Part shown: in pieces, positions 57,369-64,000 of the stretch
Layout of the letters: the number at the start of each line of letters is the position of its first letter
Numbering within the stretch: position 1 is the stretch's first letter
Source of the DNA: Alphaproteobacteria bacterium
Lineage (GTDB): Bacteria > Pseudomonadota > Alphaproteobacteria > Rickettsiales > SXRF01
DNA: 64,000 bases
Reading direction: 5' to 3'
NCBI GenBank assembly: GCA_020049775.1
Contig: JAGVLO010000015.1
Span: forward strand, 124,001-188,000
The notes under the pieces: generated by a model
Told to the model about the DNA's origin: nothing
Seen by the model: only the letters and a program-made list of their open reading frames with translations
The model's database searches: none
Program-made: the position numbers and the translations under genes

Positions 57369-58307
57369 TTATTTCGGCGCGGCGGCCCTGCTCAGGCGGT
57401 CGTTGATGGCTGCGCCTATGCCCTCGTCCGGTATCGGCATAACGGCGATGCGCTCTATATTTGCCGCATCCAGCAAACGCAACATGCGGAATAAATTCGC
57501 CGCCGCTTCCTGCAAATCGGATTTTTCACTCAGGTTGTATGTAAGTTTTGCGCCTGTTGGAATATTTTTGCCGTATGCCAGTAACCCCTCGCCTGCCTGC
57601 ACGTTGCTTGCATTCAGGCGCATGGCGTGGCTGGGTGCATAATGGCTGGCCAGCATCCCTGGGGATGCGATTTTGGCGTCTTTCGCCGCCACATCCACTT
57701 TGCCCGCAACATCTGCCAGCTGCGCTTGCGTCACCGAACCAAGGCGTAATATCACCGGGACATCGCCGCAGGCATTCACCACCGTGGATTCAATTCCCAC
57801 GGGGCATGCACCGCCATCTAGCACCATAGCGATGCGGCCTTCGAGTTCACTCATCACGTGCTGCGCTTCGGTGGCGCTGACGCGGCCGGAGCGGTTGGCG
57901 CTCGGTGCGGCAACGGGAATATTTGTTTCTGCTAGCAATGCGCGCGCCAGATTATGCGCGGGCATGCGTATGGCCACGGTGTCCAGCCCTGCGGAAACCA
58001 GCAGCGATAATGTGCAATCGCCCTTTCGCGGCAGTACCAGCGTCAACGGCCCCGGCCAGAATTTGGCCGCCAGTTTTTTTGCAGTGTCGTTAAATGATAC
58101 ATACTCCATCGCCTGTTCTAGCGATGACACATGCACAATCAGCGGGTTGAAATCTGGCCGCTCTTTCGCGGCATAAATCGCCGCCACCGATGCGTCGGAC
58201 AATGCGTTACCGCCGAGGCCATAGACCGTTTCGGTGGGGAACGCCACGAGCTTTCCTTCTTTCAGAAGCTGGCTTGCGCGATGTATATCGGTGCTGAGGA
58301 TTGTCAT
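57369..58307 (-). CDS. tsaC: L-threonylcarbamoyladenylate synthase (Sua5/TsaC)
   Basis: Makes threonylcarbamoyl-AMP for the tRNA t6A modification. The 312-residue protein has the conserved LLKEGKLVAFPTETVYGLGG, AKERPDFNPLIVHV, FWPGPLTLVLPRKG, AAPSANRSGRVSAT and VLDGGACPVGIESTVV. The extra C-terminal ~110 residues (from LASHYAPSHAMRL) make it the Sua5-type long form. It diverges from the ParA-like gene (101-base gap) and converges with the TetR gene. Confidence 0.93.
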   Translation of the reverse strand: MTILSTDIHRASQLLKEGKLVAFPTETVYGLGGNALSDASVAAIYAAKERPDFNPLIVHVSSLEQAMEYVSFNDTAKKLAAKFWPGPLTLVLPRKGDCTLSLLVSAGLDTVAIRMPAHNLARALLAETNIPVAAPSANRSGRVSATEAQHVMSELEGRIAMVLDGGACPVGIESTVVNACGDVPVILRLGSVTQAQLADVAGKVDVAAKDAKIASPGMLASHYAPSHAMRLNASNVQAGEGLLAYGKNIPTGAKLTYNLSEKSDLQEAAANLFRMLRLLDAANIERIAVMPIPDEGIGAAINDRLSRAAAPK

Positions 58308-58407
58308 GATATGGTGGTGATGTTTTTAGGCGGCTACAAAATATAGTTGTTATGGGTGTATTTTTTGCTATGTTCTAATTAGTGTTCATTCGTATGCGGG
58401 GGAGAGT

Positions 58408-59106
58408 ATGGCAAAAGTTATTACCGTAGCACAGCAAAAAGGTGGAGCAGGTAAGACGACGGTGGCAGCACATATCGCTGTGGCGCTGGCTCAGAAGGGC
58501 AACCGCGTTGCCATCATCGACATTGATCCACAGGGCAGCCTCGGCTATTGGCACCGCATCCGCGAGGAAAAATTCGGTGAAGGCTATACCGGCCTCATTT
58601 TCAACTCCCTTTCAGGCTGGCGTGTGGGCAGCGAAGTGTCGCGCCTGCGCAAACAATGCGACTACATTATCATCGATAGCCCGCCGCACACCGAAACCGA
58701 AGCGCGCACCGCTATCCGCAGCGCCGACATGATTGTAATTCCTGTGCAGCCCAGCCCCACTGATCTGTGGGCAACCAAGGCGACGCTTGACCTCGCCAAG
58801 GCGGAAAAACTACCGGTAAAAGTGGTACTCAACCGCGTGCCACCAAATTCACGTCTTGCGCAGACCATTGCTGCCGAACTGCCTGAACTGGCAGATACCA
58901 TTCTTGGCAACCGTGTGCTATTCGCCTCTTCCCTTATGGAAGGGCGCACCGCAACCGAAATGGAGCCAAACAGCAGCGCCGCGCAGGAAATAAAAGCGCT
59001 GGTGAAGGAAATCACCGCCGTCCTGAAAGACGATGATGATGAAGAGGCCGCTCCACAGGAAAAAACATCGAAATCAGCCAAAAAGAAAACGCTGGTTACA
59101 GCTTAG
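58408..59106 (+). CDS. Orphan ParA-family ATPase
   Basis: A 232-residue ParA/MinD-type ATPase. It has the deviant Walker A KGGAGKTT (near 11-18), a Walker A' IIDIDPQGSLGYW and a Walker B IIIDSPPHTETEA (about 90-102). The last 30 residues are acidic then Lys-rich (DDDDEEAAPQEKTSKSAKKK). No parB or parS is seen near it. It may position a cell-surface or chemotaxis-like structure, or the genome may have its segregation parAB elsewhere. It converges on bolA. Confidence 0.88.
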   Translation: MAKVITVAQQKGGAGKTTVAAHIAVALAQKGNRVAIIDIDPQGSLGYWHRIREEKFGEGYTGLIFNSLSGWRVGSEVSRLRKQCDYIIIDSPPHTETEARTAIRSADMIVIPVQPSPTDLWATKATLDLAKAEKLPVKVVLNRVPPNSRLAQTIAAELPELADTILGNRVLFASSLMEGRTATEMEPNSSAAQEIKALVKEITAVLKDDDDEEAAPQEKTSKSAKKKTLVTA

Positions 59107-59108
59107 TT

Positions 59109-59372
59109 TTACTTAGGAGCAGATGCCTTGATGGAAAGGGCGTGCAGCCCGTTCTTAAGCTCGCTTTCAAGGATATTATGGATGGCGCGGTGGCATTCAA
59201 CCCTGCTTAAGCCGCGAAAATGCTCCGATTCAATAACAAGCGTGTAATGCGTCTCGCCGTCCGGCCTTGCCCCAGCATGGCCCGCATGTTTGGCCGAATC
59301 ATCGATAAGTTCTATAAAATTGGGCTTAAATGCCCTTTTGAGCAAGTCGTTTATACGGTCGGCACGGCTCAT
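59109..59372 (-). CDS. bolA: BolA-family protein
   Basis: A small BolA-fold protein of 87 residues. I choose the ATG at 59372 (MSRADRINDLLKRAF) because GAGGAAAT lies directly upstream; the open frame starts 6 codons earlier. The conserved core is HYTLVIESEHFRGLSRVECHRAIHNIL. BolA proteins pair with monothiol glutaredoxins in iron-sulfur handling or regulate envelope genes. It is divergent from the J-domain gene by 65 bases. Confidence 0.92.
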   Translation of the reverse strand: MSRADRINDLLKRAFKPNFIELIDDSAKHAGHAGARPDGETHYTLVIESEHFRGLSRVECHRAIHNILESELKNGLHALSIKASAPK

Positions 59373-59437
59373 ATTTCCTCGATTTTTCAATAATATTACT
59401 GTATATTAGACCTATAAATAAGCGAATCAAGGCATCC

Positions 59438-60013
59438 ATGCCAAATAAAAAGAAAAAGCTGGATTACGAACCGCACCGCAGTGCTGAAAAGGCGCAGGCG
59501 TGCCACGTGCCGGGCTGTAATGAGGCGGGCCTTTACAAAGCGCCAAAATCCAACGGTGATTTGAACAGCTATTGCTGGTTTTGCCTTGAGCATATCCGCG
59601 AGCGAAACCAGCGGTGGGATTATTTTGCGGGCATGGACCGCGACGAAATCGAACAATTCTTGAAAGACGCCGTTACCGGCCACCGCCCGACATGGACGCG
59701 TGAAACGCAGGTTAGCACGCAGTATAAGAAGCTTCAGGACGCGCTGTACGAATTTCTGAATATGGGAGCGAAGCGCCCGCAAAAACAGCATCCGGAACTA
59801 CCTGCCAAGCTGCGCAAGGCGCTGGCCACCATGGATATGGACTATCCCTATAGTATGGATGGGTTAAAGGGGAAATACCGTGTGCTGGTCAAAAAGCACC
59901 ATCCAGACGTGAACAGGGGCAACAAACAGTCGGAGGAGTTGTTCAAGCAGATAACTTCTTCCTACCATTATCTTATGGAATATCTGAAAACTTCGGCTTC
60001 TGCCGCATCTTAA
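59438..60013 (+). CDS. J-domain protein
   Basis: A 191-residue protein whose J domain is at the C-terminus: YSMDGLKGKYRVLVKKHHPD (about 139-158) with the HPD motif, then NRGNKQSEELFKQITSSYHYLMEYLK. The N-terminal half contains paired Cys (CHVPGCNEAG and CWFCLEHI) suggestive of a small zinc site. It would stimulate an Hsp70 ATPase. The J-protein-cobS neighbourhood is common in Alphaproteobacteria. Confidence 0.85.
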   Translation: MPNKKKKLDYEPHRSAEKAQACHVPGCNEAGLYKAPKSNGDLNSYCWFCLEHIRERNQRWDYFAGMDRDEIEQFLKDAVTGHRPTWTRETQVSTQYKKLQDALYEFLNMGAKRPQKQHPELPAKLRKALATMDMDYPYSMDGLKGKYRVLVKKHHPDVNRGNKQSEELFKQITSSYHYLMEYLKTSASAAS

Positions 60014-60075
60014 GCATTGATGCCGCATATAGCTGGTGTATCATTGGGATGGCTAAAGTTACTTAGGGGACTGCT

Positions 60076-60534
60076 ATGAAATTTATGCATATAATTGCGT
60101 GTGTTGCGCTTATGCTTGCGATGACATCTGATCCGGCCATCGCAAAAAAAGATAAAAAGAACGATGACTCGGGCAAAAAACATTCCGAACAAGCCGAGAA
60201 GGGCAAAAATAAATCAAAGAATGCTGACGGGGATTCGGACAAGTCTGATGATTCGGATGGAAAAGCCGCTGGCAAAGATAAAGACGGCAAGAATGATTCC
60301 TCCGACAAAGATAACGATGACGATAAAGATAAAAAGATCGACGAGACCAAAAAAGAGGATGAAAAGCCTGTTTCTGATAAATGGACAGCCGATGATATAA
60401 AGGGGTTTTGCTTGGCAAAGGAAGCAGCGGGTTCACGTGCGCTTGATGATTGTATAGGAAGAAACCAGCGCCGCATTGGTCGCGCTAAAAGCCAGTTTGA
60501 CGTAAATGAAATTGAACGAGGAAAGCAGGAGTAA
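60076..60534 (+). CDS. Secreted Lys/Asp-rich protein
   Basis: A 152-residue protein with a signal peptide (MKFMHIIACVALMLAMTSDPAIA). The mature N-terminal 80 residues are low-complexity Lys/Asp/Ser (KKDKKNDDSGKKH, DKDNDDDKDKK). The C-terminal 45 residues hold two Cys (FCLAKEAAGSRALDDCIGRN) and look folded. No family recognised. It overlaps a possible early start of cobS but I place cobS downstream. Its role is unknown. Confidence 0.6.
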   Translation: MKFMHIIACVALMLAMTSDPAIAKKDKKNDDSGKKHSEQAEKGKNKSKNADGDSDKSDDSDGKAAGKDKDGKNDSSDKDNDDDKDKKIDETKKEDEKPVSDKWTADDIKGFCLAKEAAGSRALDDCIGRNQRRIGRAKSQFDVNEIERGKQE

Positions 60535-60544
60535 TCAGGACATC

Positions 60545-61516
60545 ATGAGTAAAGCAATGCCCAAAGACGATATGAATAGTGATGTTCCCGATAAATCTGT
60601 TTCAACCGAGAAGCTGTTTTGCTTCAAGTGGCACATAAATGTGCCTGCGTTTTCTAAAAAAGCCGAGCATGTGCCGGATATCGACCCCGACTATCACTTC
60701 GAGCCGGAAACAACTAAGGCCATACTCGCGGGCTTTGTGTATAACCGCCGCGTGCTGATTCAGGGCTATCACGGTACCGGCAAATCCACCCATATCGAAC
60801 AAGTGGCCGCCCGCCTTAACTGGCCGTGCATACGGGTAAACCTCGACAGCCACATCAGCCGCACGGACTTAATAGGGCGCGACGTCATCACGCTTAAAGA
60901 AGGCAAGCAGATCACCCAGTTTCAGGAAGGCATCCTGCCATGGTCGCTCGGGCGTCCGATGGCACTGGTGTTCGACGAATATGACGCAGGCAGGCCGGAC
61001 GTGATGTTTGTTATCCAGCGTATTCTGGAAGCACAGGGCAAGCTTACGCTGCTCGACCAGAACCGCGTGCTTACCCCTCACCCGTATTTCCGTTTGTTTG
61101 CCACCACCAACACGATTGGCATGGGCGATTCCACGGGCCTGTATCATGGCACGCAGCCTATAAACCAGGGGCAGATGGATCGCTGGAATATTGTGGCCTC
61201 GCTCAATTACCTGCCGCCGGATGACGAGATGCAGGTGGTGCTGTCGAAAGTAAAAGATATGGCAAAGCAGAAAGACAAGCTGCGCAGCATGATTGCCATG
61301 GCCAACCTGACGCGCGAAGGTTTTACCAATGGCGACCTTTCTACGGTGATGTCGCCGCGCACGGTTATCAACTGGGCGGAAAACACGCTGATATTCGGTG
61401 ACGTGCATGAAGCGTTCAAGCTCACCTTCCTCAACAAGTCGGACGAGAACGAGCGCATCATTTTCGCGGAATATTACCAGCGCAGCATGAATCACGATAT
61501 ACTAACTAAGCAATAG
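60545..61516 (+). CDS. cobS: Cobaltochelatase subunit CobS
   Basis: AAA+ subunit of the aerobic cobaltochelatase CobN/S/T, which inserts cobalt into hydrogenobyrinic acid diamide. I choose the ATG at 60545 (323 residues, MSKAMPKDD); an ATG at 60506 would overlap the upstream gene. The protein has LIQGYHGTGKSTHIEQVAAR (Walker A), LVFDEYDAGRPDVMFVIQ (Walker B) and FATTNTIGMGDSTGLYHGTQ. CobS/CobT pairs are also kept in Alphaproteobacteria lacking the rest of the B12 pathway, and no other cobalamin genes are in the window. Confidence 0.95.
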   Translation: MSKAMPKDDMNSDVPDKSVSTEKLFCFKWHINVPAFSKKAEHVPDIDPDYHFEPETTKAILAGFVYNRRVLIQGYHGTGKSTHIEQVAARLNWPCIRVNLDSHISRTDLIGRDVITLKEGKQITQFQEGILPWSLGRPMALVFDEYDAGRPDVMFVIQRILEAQGKLTLLDQNRVLTPHPYFRLFATTNTIGMGDSTGLYHGTQPINQGQMDRWNIVASLNYLPPDDEMQVVLSKVKDMAKQKDKLRSMIAMANLTREGFTNGDLSTVMSPRTVINWAENTLIFGDVHEAFKLTFLNKSDENERIIFAEYYQRSMNHDILTKQ

Positions 61517-61527
61517 GAGATGGGGCA

Positions 61528-62076
61528 ATGAAAGTAGTGGTAGGTTCACAAAGCGCAGTGAAACTTGAAGCAGTTAAAAGCGCTTTTGCATCTCATGACA
61601 ATGTAGAAGTAGTGGGTGTAAAAGCGGATTCACGCGCACCGGAGCAACCTATAGATGGCGAAACGTTGATAGGAGCAAGAAATCGGGCAGCGCATTCGCG
61701 TGAACTGTCGCCGGATGCTGATTTATATGTAGCTATTGAGAATGGCATTTTTACCGAAGGCGACCGTTATGTTGACAAGGCGGTCGTGCTTACTGTCACC
61801 AAAGATGGCCGCGAGCATGTCGAATATTCGGCTGGCGTCGAATTCCCTGCGCAATATGTAGATGAAGCCAGAAAGCTTGGTTTTGATAAAATGACTGTGG
61901 GAAAAGTTATGGCGGCGGCAGGCTTTGTGAAGAAGCATGATGACCCGCATGCGGATCTCGGTGATAAAGTTTCGCGTGCACAAATCTTGAAAGACACGGT
62001 CTCTGATGCAATGAAACAATCACTGGGATGGGCAAGTGAGCCTTCAAAACCAGCCGCTCAACGATTTCTGAGCTAA
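61528..62076 (+). CDS. Inosine/xanthosine triphosphatase-like protein (YjjX family)
   Basis: House-cleaning NTPase of the DUF84/YjjX family that degrades non-canonical purine triphosphates. The 182-residue protein starts [20 protein letters not shown], has [20 protein letters not shown] and [12 protein letters not shown], the usual family motifs. It sits between cobS (11 bases) and cobT (2 bases), in the same orientation, an interruption of the usual cobS-cobT pair. Confidence 0.88.
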   Translation: MKVVVGSQSAVKLEAVKSAFASHDNVEVVGVKADSRAPEQPIDGETLIGARNRAAHSRELSPDADLYVAIENGIFTEGDRYVDKAVVLTVTKDGREHVEYSAGVEFPAQYVDEARKLGFDKMTVGKVMAAAGFVKKHDDPHADLGDKVSRAQILKDTVSDAMKQSLGWASEPSKPAAQRFLS

Positions 62077-62078
62077 CA

Positions 62079-63908
62079 TTGCTGAATTCTGGAAACAAAA
62101 AACTGGCCGCCTTCAAGGAAGCGCTTGTCTCTACCACGCGCGCGCTTTCGGCGAAGCGCAAACTGGAAGTCGGCTATGCCGATATGCCGACATCTAATGA
62201 AGGCATTGTGCTGGATGCTTTGCCAGAAATCCCCTCGCCCATAGCGCTGCCTGCGGTGCGCGGTGCGGCAGACCACGCGGCGCTTTTATTACGCTACCAC
62301 AACACGGTGCTGCATGCGCATTATCGGCCCACTGATTATATGGCCGCAAGCTTTTTTGATATGATGGAAAATGTGCGCACAGAAGCGCTCGGCAGCGAGC
62401 ATCTGGCCGGTGTGCGCCACAATCTTTACCGCCGCTACGAGCAGCAATCCATGCAGCGCGGGCTGAACGCGGGCGTATTGCCGCTTGTCAATAAGCTGGA
62501 GATATTTGCGCGCCGCTACATTCAGGAATTACCGATACCCGATTTTTTTGCAGGCGTGCTTGAATCGCCAGATGACAATGTAAAAAAAATCCTGCCGTTG
62601 TTGAAAGAACTGCATGGCAAGATTGATAATCAGGAAGCGTTTGCGTCGCTGTCGCTGAAGATGATTGATATGCTATCGGAAGCGTCGAATTCAGCGCATG
62701 CGGGCGATAGCGAAGGCGGCAGCGGCGACACAACCCAGCAGCGCGCGCCCTCAGATGATATGCAACAGCAGGAAGCTGCGCTGGTGGCAGCCGGAGACAT
62801 GACGGAAGATGAGGCTACGCAAGCCGTGCAAAGCCAGATGTCGCCCGGCGGTTCTGCAAGCGAGGAAGCGCAGCCCAAAAAGGGCAAAGATGCCAAAGTG
62901 GATTATGAATCGCCCTACCCGTTCAAGCATAATGAAATGAGGCCGGCGGATCACTACCACGCATACACAACGCAGTTTGACGAAGTTGTGCCAGCATCGC
63001 AGCTGGCTAACCCGCAAGAGTTGGATGGCTTGCGCCAGCAGCTTGACCAGAAACTCTCGCAGTTCCAGAGCGTAACTTCGCGCCTCGCTAGCCGCCTGCA
63101 GCGCCTGCTGATGGCTAAACAGGCGCGCCGCTGGATATTCGACGAGGAAGACGGCATCATCGACAGCCGTAAGCTATCACGCATCATCATCCACCCTGAT
63201 TACGAAAGAATATACAAGCGTGAACAGGACACCGAGTTCCGCGATACGGTGGTCACGCTGCTTATCGATAATTCCGGCTCTATGCGCGGCAGGCCGATTA
63301 CCATAGCGGCGCTGAGCGCCGACATCATCAGCCGCACGCTGGAGCGCTGCGGCGTGAAGGTGGAAATACTGGGCTTTACTACTAAGGAATGGAAAGGTGG
63401 CAGCAGCTATAAACATTGGGTGAAACAGAACAAGCCAAACTATCCTGGCCGCCTGAATGACTTGCGGCATATTGTGTACAAGTCTGCGGACAGCAGCTGG
63501 CGTAAATCACGCAAGAACCTTGGGCTGATGCTCAAAGATGGCATACTGAAAGAAAATATAGACGGTGAGGCACTGATGTGGGCGCATGACCGCTTGCTGG
63601 CGCGGCCGGAACAAAGGCGCATATTGATGGTGATATCAGACGGTGCGCCGGTGGATGACAGCACCTTATCGGTCAATGGCGGTAGTTATCTCGACATACA
63701 TCTGCGCGAAACGATACGGCGTATTGAATCAGGAAAATCGATTGAGCTGCTTGCTATCGGTATCGGCCATGACGTAACGCGCTACTACGAGCGCGCAGTC
63801 ACGATTTCGGAAATTGATAAACTAGGCGAAACAATGACACAGCAGCTCACGGCGCTGTTCAGCGAATCAAAACAAACTACAGGAAAAAAAGTTAAGCGGC
63901 CTGCTTAG
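62079..63908 (+). CDS. cobT: Cobaltochelatase subunit CobT
   Basis: Large accessory subunit of the cobaltochelatase with a C-terminal von Willebrand A domain. The start is TTG at 62079; no earlier ATG exists in frame after the preceding gene. The 609-residue protein has a CobT-like helical N-terminus, an acidic central linker (Glu/Gln/Ser-rich, about 205-280), and the metal-ion-dependent adhesion motif [20 protein letters not shown] (about 394-413). The end overlaps the convergent rpmB gene by 17 bases. Confidence 0.93.
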   Translation: MLNSGNKKLAAFKEALVSTTRALSAKRKLEVGYADMPTSNEGIVLDALPEIPSPIALPAVRGAADHAALLLRYHNTVLHAHYRPTDYMAASFFDMMENVRTEALGSEHLAGVRHNLYRRYEQQSMQRGLNAGVLPLVNKLEIFARRYIQELPIPDFFAGVLESPDDNVKKILPLLKELHGKIDNQEAFASLSLKMIDMLSEASNSAHAGDSEGGSGDTTQQRAPSDDMQQQEAALVAAGDMTEDEATQAVQSQMSPGGSASEEAQPKKGKDAKVDYESPYPFKHNEMRPADHYHAYTTQFDEVVPASQLANPQELDGLRQQLDQKLSQFQSVTSRLASRLQRLLMAKQARRWIFDEEDGIIDSRKLSRIIIHPDYERIYKREQDTEFRDTVVTLLIDNSGSMRGRPITIAALSADIISRTLERCGVKVEILGFTTKEWKGGSSYKHWVKQNKPNYPGRLNDLRHIVYKSADSSWRKSRKNLGLMLKDGILKENIDGEALMWAHDRLLARPEQRRILMVISDGAPVDDSTLSVNGGSYLDIHLRETIRRIESGKSIELLAIGIGHDVTRYYERAVTISEIDKLGETMTQQLTALFSESKQTTGKKVKRPA

Positions 63909-64000
63909 TAGCCAGTTTGCGCTTAATCTGGCGCTTCAGTCTTCCGGCTTCCAGCGTCATTTTGCGCTCGGAGTGATTGAGCAGGTAAGAATCCAGCCCA
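63892..64000 (-). CDS. rpmB: 50S ribosomal protein L28, C-terminal part
   Basis: The gene runs off the right edge; 35 codons are visible, ending TAA. The tail [20 protein letters not shown] followed by [15 protein letters not shown] matches the alphaproteobacterial L28 ending ('GLD..LL.......LS..A..LKRQI..K'). The cobT-rpmB convergence is typical of Alphaproteobacteria. Confidence 0.82.
   Translation of the reverse strand, partial: GLDSYLLNHSERKMTLEAGRLKRQIKRKLATKQAA

Overview
The window looks like a chromosomal segment of a mid-GC alphaproteobacterium. The support is the replication block (gyrB, recF, dnaN, dnaA), the rpsT/mutM/ubiE/ubiB block with ubiquinone genes, the bolA - dnaJ-like - cobS - cobT - rpmB neighbourhood typical of Alphaproteobacteria, and several large proteins I cannot assign. 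I cannot place it to genus. A deep-branching lineage such as the Micavibrio-like group is only a guess.

Layout. 1-1807: the end of an unidentified gene, a GT-C type membrane glycosyltransferase and a small unknown gene. 1817-11417: gyrB, a Tat-signal protein, then a leftward dnaN - unknown - lipoprotein - recF operon, dnaA, a rhodanese and rpsT. A MITE-like repeat sits between dnaA and dnaN. 11690-17779: mutM diverging from ubiE-ubiB, a GT2 glycosyltransferase, a secreted antigen-like protein and a family 5 uracil-DNA glycosylase. 17909-24529: groES-groEL with promoter and terminator, a four-span membrane protein with an EF-hand, a sensor kinase whose catalytic residues are lost, and corA. 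24531-30659: a formyltransferase-fold protein, three unknown genes (one built of degenerate helical repeats) and a second membrane glycosyltransferase.

30660-43556 is an integrated mobile element. It carries a Cus-type Cu(I)/Ag(I) efflux operon with two heavy-metal-binding accessory proteins, a Met/Cys-rich periplasmic protein, a DUF4396 membrane protein, a small replication module (SpoVG-like, gene II/X-like initiator, DUF488-like) and a large serine recombinase whose last codons lie inside tRNA-Asn. At the opposite edge is a 49-bp near-perfect palindrome, a candidate partner attachment site or other recombination/termination signal.

43687-56539: a triple SPOR protein, tRNA-Cys, a methyltransferase, rimO, unknown proteins (one with a recent internal duplication), an O-acetylhomoserine sulfhydrylase, an orphan VirB2-like pilin, a class 3 lipase, a HEPN-like protein and tRNA-Gln with a strong terminator and a repeat element. 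56719-64000: a TetR regulator, a Sua5/TsaC enzyme, an orphan ParA, bolA, a J-domain protein, cobS, a YjjX-type NTPase, cobT and the end of rpmB.

All assignments come from reading translated motifs and synteny; no database search was run.
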